A stretch of DNA of 64,000 nucleotides. Source: Pictodentalium vernedei. Lineage: Eukaryota > Mollusca > Scaphopoda > Dentaliida > Dentaliidae. The position numbers were made by a program, and so were the translations under genes. Location of the stretch: the NCBI GenBank assembly GCA_031216915.1, contig CM062289.1:57044577-57108576 (forward strand), given 5' to 3'. The first letter of the stretch is position 1; each line of letters opens with the position of its first letter. Positions 1-10,018 of this stretch are shown in pieces. The notes under the pieces are model-generated. The model saw only the letters and a program-made list of their open reading frames with translations, was not told the DNA's origin and made no database searches.

Positions 1-419
1 GGAATTTAAACAACACTTCACCTGGAATACCGTTTGCTGCACGTGTGAAAAATCCAGAAAAATGAAGTGGCTTGCTAGTCACTCCATTGATGAAGCAATT
101 ACAAAATGGGCGACGTCATTTCAAATATTTCACGCTGTGACGTCAGACGGTAACATTTGCTACTACTGAGTCCGTAAACATAAAAGAAACTCCGCCAGCT
201 CTCATCCAATCAGTGGGCGAGGATTTTACTCTTATTGGAACATTATCCTTTGGGTGAGGGATTTAAATTTGTTCAAATAAGTCCCTGGGTTCATATTTGG
301 TCTCCCTAAACACTGTGCAGAACTCTTTCAGCATTGGCTACTACCGCAACTGTTTCCTGATCATCACAAGATTTTGTGTGCATGTTCAGGTTCCAACTTA
401 GATTAGAACATTGTATTGT
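1..419. other. Non-coding flank, nothing recognised
   Basis: AT-rich sequence with no convincing exon, transposon end or tandem repeat. It runs into the degenerate repeats that begin near 420. Confidence 0.4.
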
Positions 420-1330
420 GGTCGAGGTGAGATGCTCGCAACTGCCATCTTGGATTTCTTCAGCATGGGATACAGCCTGCACTTATGCATCAATTTTCTT
501 GCAATTTTGCAGATTGACTTAGTTTGATGAGAAAGTCCTATTTTGGTACAGATTGGCTTCACATAATCCCAAAGGCTGCCATCTTGGTTTTCTTCAAAAC
601 ACTCTCGAAAAAATTCTTGCAGCCTGTAGTTCTTTCCCGATCATCACCAAATTTCAAATTTAAACCTTGATCAGAATGTTCTATTGTGACCAGGGTCGCC
701 TGGCCATCACGGCAGCCATCTTTTAATTTCTACAGCACAGGCTACAGAGCGCGTTTATACATCAATTTTCCTACAATTTGGCGGCAGGGTGAAATTGTAT
801 TATTTGTTGATAAGAATGTTCTATTTTGGCAACGGTTGGCTGTCATGGCAGCTACCTTGGATTTCCCATTATGGATCAATCTTCATGAAACTTGGCCGGT
901 GTGACAGGAATGGAAGTCCGTAGGAACGTTAGTCCCTCTGGACTATTATTCCGCGGAATTATAGTCCTAGGTCTAACATTTCTAGGAATAGTAGTCCGCC
1001 GGACTACTATTCCTAGAAATGTTAGACCTAGGAATATAATTCCGCGGTATAATAGTCCAGAGGGACTAATTTTCCTACGGACTTCCATTCCTGTCACACC
1101 GGTTTCCTCGGTATGAACAAGAAATGAGACTGTCCTCTCTTGGTCACGGTTGTCTGCACACAATAGCTGCCATGGAAGCCATTTTGGATTTCTTCAGGAC
1201 ACCCTGGAAGTTGCATTTTTGGATCAATTTTCTTGAAACTTGGCAAGATGACAGTATGGTGAGAATGTCATATTTCCATCGTGTTGGCTGCCTGTCATTG
1301 CTGCATGGTTCATATCTTTTTCTGAAGTAG
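420..1330. repeat. Degenerate ~150-bp tandem repeat
   Basis: The phrases gccatcttggatttct, catcaattttcttg and gaatgttctattttggc recur in the same order several times (near 440, 580, 715, 850 and 1170). Units are strongly diverged. The array is interrupted by the palindrome at 896-1102. It looks like an old satellite with no coding capacity. Confidence 0.55.
896..1102. mobile_element. Fold-back palindromic element, family P1
   Basis: Near-perfect 207-bp inverted repeat centred near 998, with arms starting ccggtgtgacaggaatgg and ending in its complement. Because it is palindromic, both strands read as similar short peptides; this is an artefact of symmetry. A relative with the same inner motif (ggtctaacatttctaggaat) lies at 10583-10740. 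No transposase is encoded, and there is no clear target duplication. Confidence 0.75.
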
Positions 1331-1497
1331 TTTTTCCAAAAAGTCAATAACTGTGACACAATTTACCCAAATGAAACATAAGTGACGAAATTATGACATT
1401 AATCTCACAAATAGCATAAAATCAATGTACATGTAAGCTACAGTGTCATTGACACTTTCATTTAGTTGCATTATGGAAGAAATTTACTGCTTGAAAT

Positions 1498-1833
1498 AGG
1501 TGCAGGCTGCAAGCCGAGAGGTCCTCGGTTCGAATCCCACCTGCGGCAACCGCGTTGTGTCCTTGGGCAAGACACTTCATCTCCATTGCCCGCGTGGGGG
1601 CACGATGACGCCATGTACTAAGGCATACTGCAAGTCGAAGGTACGCATGTCTTCAACCAATCTAACCCTGCCTGTGCCGCAGTGCGGAGTTACGATGTTG
1701 GGGAGCTGGCAGCTGCTCGTCGTTGCTCGGTGGTTCTCTCCGGGTACTCCGGCTTCCTCCACCCGTAAAACTGTCACGGTCACGATTAGCCATTGTGCCT
1801 AAATATGTGACCTTAAACATCAATAAATAAATA
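1498..1833 (+). mobile_element. tRNA-derived SINE (type 1), TSD-flanked
   Basis: The 5' part carries an RNA polymerase III B-box-like stretch (ggttcgaatcc). A body containing ttgtgtccttgggcaagaca follows, then a 3' tail of aataaataaataa. Exact 12-bp target-site duplications, actgcttgaaat, lie at 1486-1497 and 1834-1845. The A-box end of the head is missing, so this copy is slightly 5'-truncated. Other copies of the body occur at 11536, 19092, 40927, 46079, 60439 and 61035. The ttgggcaag body resembles conserved SINE central domains known from vertebrates and marine invertebrates (from memory). Confidence 0.85.
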
Positions 1834-2034
1834 ACTGCTTGAAATGTCAAATTTTTTTTTTTGGCATTTTGTAATAATAATAATGAGTATAGGATAACAC
1901 TTGCACAAATTATTCCTGAATAACTAAAATATTTAATTTTTGCCCAAAAAGCAATACTTACTGGAACAGCCCAATAATGTCATTGCTTTGCCCCCTGATG
2001 ATAAATACCAATAATCAAAGATTCACCAGAGTGG

Positions 2035-2305
2035 TTGATAAGATTTTGAAAGATTTCACAAAAAGTTAATATTTGGGTTCCCATAGGAAGCCCAAATATG
2101 AACTCCGAGACTTGATCTGAACAAACTTGAATCTGGCACTTCCTATGGATGCTATATACAAATTATGAAAATATTTTGAATGGTGGATTTTCAGATTTTT
2201 GAAGAATTTTCTTCCTATTGCACTTTGTTAAAATTTGAGTTGCCACAGAAAGTCCAAATGACAACCCCCGAGACTTGATTTGAACAAACTTGGATCTGAT
2301 ATCTC
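2035..2305. repeat. Diverged units of the 166-bp satellite
   Basis: Phrases such as ttgatctgaacaaacttg, cccaaatatgaac and aatggtggattttcag match the array at 32802-33800. About one and a half units can be followed. No coding signal is seen. Confidence 0.5.
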
Positions 2306-2309
2306 TTAA

Positions 2310-2513
2310 CTCCCTTCACACTGATGTCAAAATATCCAAATTTCAAGTAGCCATTTTTCCCATAATGCAACTGGGACTTTAACCAATTAAATCTTGTTTG
2401 ACAGAGCTCAATGAGCTCTGTCAAACAAGATTGAATTGGTTAAATTTCTAGTTGCATTATGGGAAAAATTTGCACCCTGAACTTTAGATATTTTGACATC
2501 AATGTGCAGGGGG
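2310..2513. mobile_element. piggyBac-like palindromic MITE, family A
   Basis: Flanked by TTAA on both sides (2306-2309, 2514-2517). Ends are ctcccttcacactgatgtc and its near complement. The centre is a palindrome around tgacagagctcaatgagctctgtca. TTAA target sites and C-rich ends are typical of piggyBac derivatives. A sister copy is at 19939-20143 and a fragment at 47040-47115. Confidence 0.75.
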
Positions 2514-2581
2514 TTAAATATGTTGTATACCAAATATGATAATATTCTGAATGGTGGTTCTGGCAAAAGAGATTTTAATTA

Positions 2582-2588
2582 TTTTTTT

Positions 2589-2619
<31 letters not shown>

Positions 2620-2622
2620 GGA
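2582..2622. repeat. Poly-T then poly-G tract
   Basis: About 18 T followed by about 23 G. Long homopolymers of this kind are prone to sequencing and assembly error. No function inferred. Confidence 0.9.
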
Positions 2623-2842
2623 GTTCCAATTCAAGAATTGCATTTACCCCATGAGACACACTTGCTACCAATTGACTTTTACCCATTTGATTTGTCATAT
2701 TATAAGGATGCTTCATACGAAATACCAGTTATCTGTTCTGTGCAGTTTGAGGAATATCAGTATTTTTTATTTTGTCTATTTTAGCTCCTGGGGTTCAAGG
2801 AAGAGGGGTAGGGGTCTGTTAGGGAGATGCACAAAACATTTT
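2623..2842. repeat. Repeat shared with 22250-22420 (inverted)
   Basis: Phrases such as aaggatgcttcatacgaaata, ttctgtgcagtttgagg and tttagctcctggggttc match the reverse complement of 22250-22400. It belongs to the flank of the 166-bp satellite family. The ORF1-only retroposon at 2851 inserted next to it. Confidence 0.55.
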
Positions 2843-2864
2843 CCAGCATCGAAAGAAATGGTTT

Positions 2865-2882
2865 GGCGCGCCGAAGGCGCGC
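2865..2882 (-). other. 3' GC hairpin of ORF1-only retroposon
   Basis: On the minus strand gcgcgcc and ggcgcgc pair around a ttc loop, close to the element's 3' end. The second copy has the same hairpin at 56649-56665, with one outer pair weakened to G-T. A shared structured 3' end could be a reverse-transcriptase recognition tail; that is inference. Confidence 0.6.
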
Positions 2883-2989
2883 GGGGACGATTTGGGGGAC
2901 AAGCCCCTTTCAACCCTCAGTGGCTGTAGGTGATGGGTTTACACATGTCTAGGCGTGTTGAAGGAGGAAAAGGAAGGAGGAAAGAAGGT

Positions 2990-3688
2990 CTATCCCCTTT
3001 TGGCCTTTTTGCGGCTCTTCTTCTTTGGAGGTTGGCATGGTGATGGTGATGAGGCTGGTGGTGGTGGTGTAGAGCCGTTTTCTTTTAGATACTCTGTTGC
3101 TCTTTCCTGTGCTGCTTTGGCCAACTCTATCTCTCTCATAATGGTCTCCATAGTGGTTGGTGGCTTTACCGCTCCCGGGCTTTCCGGTAGTGAAGGAAGG
3201 GGGGAGTGAGGGGTGGGAGGCGGTGAAAAAGCAACTTCCAGTTCCTCCTCAGTCTCCGTTGGACGTTCCTCATCCAACTGTACCGGCTCGGGAGCCGGCA
3301 GTTGATTGGGTGTACCAGTGGGACTAGGAGGGGAACTGGCGGCTGCCTCCAGAGCCTCCACCCCCTCACTCAACTCTTTCTTCCTGTTCCGGAATGCCTC
3401 CAAGCGCCGGGCGTCCCTGCGCTTGGTTGATGGGCTCTTCTTCTTTTTCCTCTTCTCAGGGCCTCCGTGCCTCTTTGGGTGAGGATCAGTGGGAGAGGGG
3501 ATCCTCTCGCCAAGGGTACTACCTCTCCCCGAAGGGGGTGGTGTTGTGGTGTTCTCTTCTTCAACTCTAAATTCCAGGTTCAGATGAACGCTCTTGCCCA
3601 TTTCCTGGATAGTCCAAGAGATGGGACAAGAGACGCCCAGAGCTGAGATGGCTTTCCTAAGACGAGCCGGCAATTCCAGGTTTTCCAT
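2990..3688 (-). CDS. Gag/ORF1-like basic coiled-coil protein, intact copy
   Basis: A 232-residue frame. I chose the start at 3688 (MENLELPARL) because it aligns with METLELPARL in the second copy; an ATG 21 nt upstream is not shared. Order: a conserved N-terminal block of about 45 residues (PARLRKAISALGVSCPIS, then SVHLNLEFRVEEE); a Lys/Arg-rich segment with KKKKSPSTKRRDARRLEAF; an acidic, Pro-rich linker; a helix likely to coil (residues about 185-205); and a basic tail PPKKKSRKKAKRG. The layout suggests a nucleic-acid-binding retroelement protein. SPS-x-x-RR segments occur in several invertebrate retroelement ORF1/gag proteins (from memory). No zinc knuckle is visible. About 60% identical to the frame at 55733 over the first 110 residues, implying constraint on the protein. 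Confidence 0.65.
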   Translation of the reverse strand: MENLELPARLRKAISALGVSCPISWTIQEMGKSVHLNLEFRVEEENTTTPPPSGRGSTLGERIPSPTDPHPKRHGGPEKRKKKKSPSTKRRDARRLEAFRNRKKELSEGVEALEAAASSPPSPTGTPNQLPAPEPVQLDEERPTETEEELEVAFSPPPTPHSPLPSLPESPGAVKPPTTMETIMREIELAKAAQERATEYLKENGSTPPPPASSPSPCQPPKKKSRKKAKRG

Positions 3689-3704
3689 TGTTATAAACAA
3701 GGTC

Positions 3705-3731
3705 TTCACGCTCTGAGATCAGAAGTGTGAA
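3705..3731 (-). promoter_or_regulatory. 5' leader hairpin of ORF1-only retroposon
   Basis: On the minus strand ttcac pairs with gtgaa, and an inner stem ttctga pairs with tcagag, about 17 nt upstream of the start codon. The equivalent hairpin at 55684-55710 has an A-T to G-C double change in the outer stem, so pairing is kept while sequence differs. Confidence 0.55.
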
Positions 3732-3747
3732 TGCACCCACCAGCATC

Positions 3748-4582
3748 AATCAAGTACATGTCCCTTATACTACCGCATTCCAAATTTTTGTTAAATTGGC
3801 CAATCAGTTCGGATAATGAAAATTTTGGGCGAGGCCAAAATTTTGCCCCTCCCATCATAAGTATTGCTTAAGAAATTTTCTATGAACAAACTTGAATCTT
3901 CAGCACAAAAGAATGTTGCATACCAGTTTCAAAGCATTGTGACTTGTGGTTTTTTAAAAGATTTTTAGATAATTTGGGGCTTTGAGGGCACTACCCCCAT
4001 CCCATTGAGATAAGCAATTTCTATTGATCAAACTTGGGTATCTCTCAAAGATAATTTGTGTAAAGTCTGGTTTGGTTTGTTCCTGTGGTTCAGAAGAAGA
4101 TGGCTGATATTCAAAGCTAACCGATGATGGATGCCAAGTGATGGCAATAGCTCGTGCTGACTTTCAGTCTGATGAGCTGAAAACATGGAATTGACAAGCA
4201 CATTGAGCACCTGTGAACATTCATTTTCTGACAAAGTTTCAAAAGAATCAGTGAAGAACTGCAGGAATGCTTAAGAGGTCATTAACCCCTGTGGATATCC
4301 ATTCTCAGATCTCCAATATACATCCATGAAAATAATCAGTAAACAGCTGTAGAAATTGTGTAGAGCTCATTGATCCTGGGTGGACATCCATCAACATATG
4401 TTTCAAATAAATCGATAAGGTAAAAGACTGTGCAAGGTTCCCTTCTTGAATTCCTGAAAATTCTTGATTTTTAAAAAAAAAACTCACCAGGTCATTGAAA
4501 CACCTTGAATTTCAGTAATCTTCCTTTTTTATCCTGGAAAGTGGAGTTCTGAGTGATCCATATGAGATGTGTCCTGGTAACA
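3748..4582. other. Non-coding stretch
   Basis: AT-rich. The stretch 3870-4560 contains diverged phrases (tgatcaaacttgg, cagatctcc, gatccatatgag) suggesting very old satellite sequence. No exon or transposon end recognised. Confidence 0.35.
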
Positions 4583-4586
4583 TTAA

Positions 4587-4810
4587 CCCTTTACCCAATG
4601 TAATGGCTAAATCTGGCCAGCACTATTCACAAAAATCACTGTTCAATTTTTATATTTTCTTTTTTTTTGTCTCAGATTCATAGCTTATGACCTCTCGTTG
4701 GAACGAGCTCGTTCCAATGAGGGTGTCATAAGCTATGTTTTTGATGCAAAAAAATGACAAAAATTGTTTGAAAATTTTGTTTGCAAGTGTTTTTCGTGTT
4801 AGGTAAAGGG
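4587..4810. mobile_element. piggyBac-like palindromic MITE, family B
   Basis: TTAA, then ccctttacccaatg, at the left and its complement (gttaggtaaaggg) at the right. The centre is ttggaacgagctcgttccaa. The right TTAA has decayed to ATAA. One of about a dozen copies in the window. Confidence 0.75.
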
Positions 4811-4990
4811 ATAACCCGTAAAGCCTCAAATGAATTTTATGATAATAACTACTGTATATACATGTCACATCTGAGGGTGACTCATTACTGTTTCTCCTTC
4901 GTTATTGGCTAACCATGATGTAAAAACATTGCATTGATAAATGCAGCCTGCCAGCTGAGTTCTCGGGGGAGAATACACTTGGGGGGAGGT

Positions 4991-5190
4991 GGGAGCGCAG
5001 TGGTTCAGTGATAGTCTGTTGGAATTCTATGCTAGAGGTCCCGAGTTTGATCCCCGTCCGGGACAACCCGCGTTGTGTCCTTGGGCAAGGCACTTTATCC
5101 AGGTTGCCTACAAGGGGGCATGATGATGCTGTGTACCAAGGCGTACTGCACGTCGACGGTGCATATGTCTTCACAACCACTGTAACCCTA
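4991..5190 (+). mobile_element. tRNA-derived SINE (type 2 head), 3'-truncated
   Basis: The head gggagcgcagtggttcagtg contains an A-box-like motif and gagtttgatcc a B-box-like one. The same ttgtgtccttgggcaaggca body as the type 1 SINE follows. The copy ends abruptly at the TIR of the MITE at 5191. A full-length relative is at 60439. Confidence 0.75.
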
Positions 5191-5447
5191 CAGTACGTGG
5201 AGAGTGTATTATCACTAAATCACCCGCAGAGTGGAGATTCCACCCAAGCAATAATTGCAAATGTGTTGCAAAGCATAACCAGCACAAGCAAAGTTTCAGC
5301 CAATGGACCTCCGGGTTAAACCCGGAGGTCCATTGGCTGAAACATTGCTTGTGTTTTTTGTCGATATGTAAAAAATGTGAAAGTTATAGCTTGGGTGATA
5401 TCTCCTCTCTGTGGGTGATTTAGTTACAATCCACTCTCCACGTACTG
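5191..5447. mobile_element. TA-flanked palindromic MITE, family C
   Basis: 257 bp with TIRs cagtacgtggagagtg and TA on both sides (5189-5190, 5448-5449), as in Tc1/mariner derivatives. The central palindrome is cagccaatggacctccgggt and its complement. Other copies: 15246, 44455 and 58132. Confidence 0.85.
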
Positions 5448-5449
5448 TA

Positions 5450-6106
5450 CATGCGTTTGGGGGAAAAAAAGTAAGCAAGGTATTAACACCCATCATCGTT
5501 TTTGAGTTTCATATTTTTTTTGTAAAACAGAATAGACATCTATTTTAGCTCAAGTATGAGCTATTGTGATGGGTTGCGATCCATCGTAGTCTGTACGTCC
5601 GTCCCCCTGTCTATCCACAATTCCTCTCAACCGATCTGTTTGTTGTGCCCAAATTAGACCAATAGAAAAGGCCTGCTCCATACCAAACATTATTGAAATC
5701 AGAAATGACGTTCAGAAGTTCTAGGCACAAAACTAATTATACACAAATTCCAACAACAATGGCAGCCATTTGGATTTTTAAAAAAAAAAAAAATTGAGGT
5801 GCTTCAATTTTACATAATGTCTAATCATTGCTGAAAAATTTGAAACAAAAGCGCCAAAGCATCTCTGAGATACAGGTGGTAAGAGGACACACCAACATAA
5901 TATTTACAAATATGGCTGAAAAAAGCTGAAGTTTCTATAATTTGCATAATTTATGCACAAAAAAAGAAGCAAGATTTTGTTCATAAAAAATTATTTGGTT
6001 GCTATTTATTGGGGCATGCCAATAGGCAGTCTCCAATAAATTGCAACCAAACAATTTTACATAGAACCTTTTTTCTTCTACTAAGCAAGCATCAAGCTAA
6101 TGCATA
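5450..6106. other. Non-coding stretch with old repeat
   Basis: From about 5550 it resembles a diverged interspersed repeat (gatgggttgcgatccatcg, tgtacgtccgtcc). The phrases ttggttgctatttattgggg and ccaataaattgcaaccaa form a short inverted repeat near 5995-6050. No gene seen. Confidence 0.35.
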
Positions 6107-6420
6107 CAGTTAAAACTAGAAGTCCTGTCACCAACTGTGCGCTTATCTAGGCTTAATTACGCGTAAGAACTGCGTGCAATTGCCACATCGAACGGCATCC
6201 AAAGCACGACAGGTTCTCCTGGCTACTCATAGCAAACACAGGCAATGTTTCTGCCAATGGACCTCCGGGTTACCCAGAGGTCCATTGGCTGAAACATTGC
6301 TTGTGCACAGGCCATACGTACAGAATTTGATAGCCTTACTGTGGTCATAATGGTTAGATTAACACGCATATCGACGTGCTATTTGTGCGCATTTTATGAC
6401 AGGACTTCTAGTTTTAACTG
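6107..6420. mobile_element. TA-flanked palindromic MITE, family D
   Basis: 314 bp with TIRs cagttaaaactagaagtcct and TA duplications (6105-6106, 6421-6422). The inner core (caatggacctccgggt with its complement, then gaaacattgcttgtg) is shared with family C although the ends differ. Copies at 7367 and 61564. Confidence 0.85.
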
Positions 6421-6571
6421 TACAGTGTAAAGCCACTAAAGTGGCTTCCATCACTTTCAAAAGAGCCATGATAGTGGCTTCTAACACTCAACCAGTTAAA
6501 TGAATGAAGCAGATATTTTTAAAGAAAAAATATCACCTCTGGCAGTCTGAGTATTTGCTTTCTTACACGAC

Positions 6572-6824
6572 CAGGCCTGAAAATTAGCACTCTGACATTT
6601 GCAGAATGAGGTCCCCAGAGGGGGAATTTGACGATGCTGTCCCATACAGTGGGCCAATTTATCCTCTGGGTTCCTACTTCTGTTTAGTTTTAAGACCCTT
6701 ATTCAGATTGAGGTTCACAGAGGGTAAATTTAGTGATGCTACCCTGCTGTGCAGGGTAGCATCACTAAATTCACCCTCTGGGGACCTCATTTTGCAGATG
6801 ACAGTCTGCTTATTTTCTGGCTTG
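6572..6824. mobile_element. hAT-type MITE, family E, copy 1
   Basis: TIRs caggcctgaaaattagc and gcttattttctggcttg. The 8-bp duplications are tacacgac and tacatgac (6564-6571, 6825-6832), one mismatch. An internal palindrome lies around ctaccctgctgtgcagggtag. Copies at 12042 and 38983 also have 8-bp duplications. Confidence 0.85.
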
Positions 6825-6832
6825 TACATGAC

Positions 6833-7364
6833 GCTGTTTTGTGTTAAACCGTTTCATTCACATCATAATGTCAATCAAATGCATAATGACCAATCAGATT
6901 CATTCTTACATGATATTCTTCAATGTTGGCTGGATTCCATGCATGGTGTATCTAGCACATTTCTCAATGTCTATTTTGTAATGGGTAATGTTGAATACAT
7001 ACAGTGATCATGGTATAATCAGGGTCCCTGTGGGGGCCTTGGATTCAAGGAACAACCTCAAGGACTAGTATATGCAGAGCAGAGCACCCTAGATAGTCCG
7101 GTATACTGTCAAGGCAGTCTAGTTTGGTATGGTCTAGGTCATTCCAGTCAGGTACCCATGCCTGGACCAGTCCAAAGCAGTCCGGGCCACTCATATGTTA
7201 ATGAATTGCCATTTTCTCAAAGTTGTTAATCTGTATATTAAAAAATAAAAATTGACTGCTTTGCAAAGAGTGCATATACAATGCTTGATGATTGTGTGTA
7301 GCATTGTCTCTGATGGCAGTGGTGGCAAGGGCACATCGCAATAGCCCATGCAGTAACGCGATTA
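6833..7364. other. Non-coding stretch
   Basis: No exon recognised. 7080-7200 is rich in variants of ggtctag/agtccag, a low-complexity region also seen at 8290-8380. Confidence 0.35.
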
Positions 7365-7366
7365 TA

Positions 7367-7680
7367 CAGTTAAAACTAGAAGTCCTGTCATGAAATGCGC
7401 GCAAATAGCAAGTCGATATGCACGTTAATCTACGCATTATAACTATAGTAAGGCTATCAAATTCTGTACATATGGCCTGTGCACAAGCAATGTTTCAGCC
7501 AATGGACCTCCGGGTAACCCGGAGGTCCATTGGCAGAAACATTGCCTGTGTTTGCGATTGGTAACCAGGAGAACCTGTCGTGCTTTGGATCCCATTCGAT
7601 ATGGCAATTGCGCGCAATTCCTACGCGCAATTAAGCCCAGATAAGCGCACAGTTCGTGACAGGACTTTAAGTTTTAACTG
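7367..7680. mobile_element. TA-flanked palindromic MITE, family D
   Basis: 314 bp, the same length as the copy at 6107 but with the core inverted relative to it. TA on both sides (7365-7366, 7681-7682). TIR cagttaaaactagaagtcct. Confidence 0.85.
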
Positions 7681-7967
7681 TACACCATTATATTCATTTC
7701 ACGTTCGTTTTAGACAATACACCTTATTGAACAGAGAAAAAAACGTTTAATAAAACTTGCGTATAGTCACTTCTGGCATTGCAACAATGTCGTGAGTGAT
7801 GAGAAGTCGTAAGTTGGCAGCATGCAGCTGGAAGTCAGCGACATCAAAAGCATGTGGCCGCCCACAAAGCTGCGTTCAATGACACGTACAGCAAGGGGAT
7901 CATGACATCTATATATGCGATTGCGATGTTTTCATGGCATCAAATAGTAACCACTAGAACTCATTAA

Positions 7968-8209
7968 CTAGTAGAGTGCTGGAAGACCATGTTTGGGCTT
8001 TACTCTGTAGTACAGGTACCACAATTTAAAGGCCTCATATTCAATGGATGTGCTTCGCTTTACCTTTGAAGTGAAATTATTTGGTCTGTTAGGATTTGCC
8101 TTGTTACAATTTACGGGAGAGTGCCCTTTGGCACTCTCCCGTAAATTGTAACAACGCAAAGACATGTGAACAAATTCTGATAACCAAAAATAATTTAGCA
8201 CTCCACCAG
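7968..8209. mobile_element. TTAA-flanked palindromic MITE, family F
   Basis: TTAA at 7964-7967 and 8210-8213. Ends are ctagtagagtgct and agcactccaccag. The central palindrome lies around gggagagtgccctttggcac. A second copy in opposite orientation is at 37278-37518. Confidence 0.75.
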
Positions 8210-8397
8210 TTAATACATCATTGCTAATTGTATGTTGGGATATATATATATGCAATAAACTCGCGATAGCTGGCAAAACGTAAAATAGTGGTCCAGACTG
8301 GAAAATATTGGACTGGGCGTGTAAACTGGTCCAGTGGCACCTGGTCTGGATTGGACCACAGACCAGACTGGACTGGTCCATGGCAGAACAATCTGCA

Positions 8398-8483
8398 TCA
8401 CTACTAAGGATGTAATGCAGTTCCCCCGGCAGGGATCGAACCTTGGATCTTTTGTTTTGAAGTCCAATACTGTGACTACTGGG
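8398..8483 (-). mobile_element. tRNA-like head of a second SINE family
   Basis: On the minus strand tggcccagtagt resembles an A-box and ggttcgatccctgccgg a B-box at tRNA-like spacing. tgcattacatccttagtagt follows. It lacks the ttgggcaag body, so it belongs to a different SINE family or is a tRNA pseudogene. It is not an intact tRNA: no cloverleaf closes. Confidence 0.5.
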
Positions 8484-8491
8484 CCACCACA

Positions 8492-8802
8492 CAGTGGCGT
8501 AGATAGCTTTTCGTTGGCGGAGGGGCAAGCCCAAAATTTTCCGACAGACCGACAATTTTCCGACAGTGTATCAACAACAAAAACCCAAACAAACAGAAAG
8601 AATCTGTTGTTCACTGCAAATGTACTGAAAATTGGTCTTTTTTTACCCAAACTGTACCCAGAATGACATGTTTTTATCCCCAAAGCCAGCATTTTAATGT
8701 TATTATGCATAAATCCGCCTAAAAATGGTCACAAAAAATTTCCGACAAAACTTCTGGTGGGGGGAGCCGCCCCCCCCCCCCCCCCCTTCATCTACGCCAC
8801 TG
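8492..8802. mobile_element. hAT-type MITE with CAGTGGCGTAGA ends
   Basis: TIRs cagtggcgtagatag and ctacgccactg. Exact 8-bp target duplication ccaccaca at 8484-8491 and 8803-8810. It inserted next to the SINE head at 8398. A poly-C run lies near its right end. Confidence 0.85.
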
Positions 8803-8834
8803 CCACCACACTCCCCGAAGACACTAGTAAGGTA

Positions 8835-9501
8835 CAGTAGAACCTGTCTTGAGAGACCGCCCTTTGGGCCACACAAAAGTGGTCTCTCAAGACAGGTGAC
8901 CTCTCAAAACATGTTTCAGGTTTTCTCAAGTCAGTGAATAACCAACCACAAAGAGAAATGGAGAAGAATGGATTTTTGTAATTACATTGTAGTTGTTCTT
9001 TTTTATGAAGTTTTTGTAACAAATTGAAATGGACTGTTATAAAAATTATAAAAAATAAATTAGTGTTGAAAATCTTCACAAATTTATTTTTAAAATCCTA
9101 TCTGTCACATTTCAGGTATTTATGAAACTGTTCAGTCAGCAATGATCCTAATCTTTTCACAGGGGTCTTATAAAAACATCTCCATCTTTAATGAGTTATG
9201 TAACTGAATAGCAATTGAAACCCAATTAAGAGCTTTTTAATACTTTTAATTATGTTAGTATAACCACAATGGATTTTCCAATTTCAGAACAGGTAAAAAG
9301 TTTTTGTCATGGTTTCAGTCTTCAAAGGGGCGGTCTCTCAAGACAGGTACATGATGGCATAAAAATACAAGTTGGTACCAGGTCACAGTGGCCTCTCAAG
9401 ACAGGTGGTCTCCCATAGCAGGTCCATTATAGAGTAAACCAATCGGTGACTGGCAGATGTGGTCTCTCAAGACAGGTGGTCTCTCAAGACAGGTTTTACT
9501 G
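8835..9501. mobile_element. TA-flanked transposon derivative, family G, copy 1
   Basis: Left end cagtagaacctgtcttgag, right end ctcaagacaggttttactg, TA at 8833-8834 and 9502-9503. The sub-motif ggtctctcaagacaggt is repeated many times inside. No transposase is seen. A longer copy with nested insertions lies at 55028-57113 and preserves the same internal order. Confidence 0.75.
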
Positions 9502-9952
9502 TATCAACAAATATCCATCTGAGGTGGTCTTTCAATTTGGAAAATGGGATGTTTCCTATATTGCTCGCTACTATTAGAAGTGAAGTGCACTATTGTTGAG
9601 TCTGGCATCGGGAAAATGTTTTCAAGAAAAATATCAATGAACATCTGCACACCATAATTTCATTCAGGTCACAGTGGTCTCTCAAGACAGGTGGTCTCCC
9701 ATAGCAGGTCCATTATAGAGTAAAACCAACCGGTGCCTGGCAGATGTGGTCTCTCAAGACAGGTGGTCTCTCAAGACAGGTTTTACTGTATCAACAAATA
9801 TCCATCTGAGGTGGTCTTTGGATTTTGAAAATGGGATGTTTCCAATATTGCTTGCTACTATTTGAAGTGAAGGGCACTGTTGTTGAGTCCAGCATCGGGA
9901 AAATGTTTTCAAGAAAAACATAAACGAACTTCTGCACACCATTCACACCACT
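9379..9952. repeat. Tandem duplication of ~286 bp
   Basis: The segment from caggtcacagtg (9379) through the element's right end and flank (caacaaatatccatctgagg) is repeated from 9665. The two units are about 93% alike. The right terminus of family G therefore occurs twice, at 9501 and about 9788. Confidence 0.8.
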
Positions 9953-10018
9953 GGTGCACAGTATGTGGGGATTCCAAAAATATAACCCGATTTTTCGAAA
10001 TAAACTTCTTGTAGCAAT

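Larger units (their letters stand above)
2851..3739 (-). mobile_element. ORF1-only retroposon, copy 1
   Basis: An 889-bp unit flanked by the 8-bp duplication ccagcatc (2843-2850 and 3740-3747). On the minus strand it has a short leader with a hairpin, one ORF, and a 3' region with a GC hairpin and a conserved tail ending ccatttc. It has no poly(A), reverse transcriptase or terminal inverted repeats. A second copy at 55651-56679 shares leader, ORF and tail. It therefore looks like a protein-coding but non-autonomous retroposon, comparable in concept to mammalian HAL1 elements that keep only ORF1. Confidence 0.7.

Noticed and set aside
896-1102. Overlapping similar peptides on both strands
   Set aside because: They arise because the DNA is palindromic; there is no start context, partner exon or conservation.
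1962-1994. Possible 33-nt exon for the host gene (phase-compatible, gtaagt donor)
   Set aside because: The acceptor tract is poor, and the terminal exon at 21499-21629 has a far better acceptor, a stop and a poly(A) signal.
2582-2622. Biological meaning of poly-T/poly-G
   Set aside because: Long homopolymers are likely length-variable or sequencing-affected; nothing else supports a role.
8398-8483. Functional tRNA gene
   Set aside because: B-box and A-box-like motifs are present but the acceptor and anticodon stems do not close; better read as a SINE head.
7968-8710. Long minus-strand open frames of 166-195 codons
   Set aside because: They run through a palindromic MITE, a SINE head and a hAT MITE; composition and boundaries give no support for a gene.
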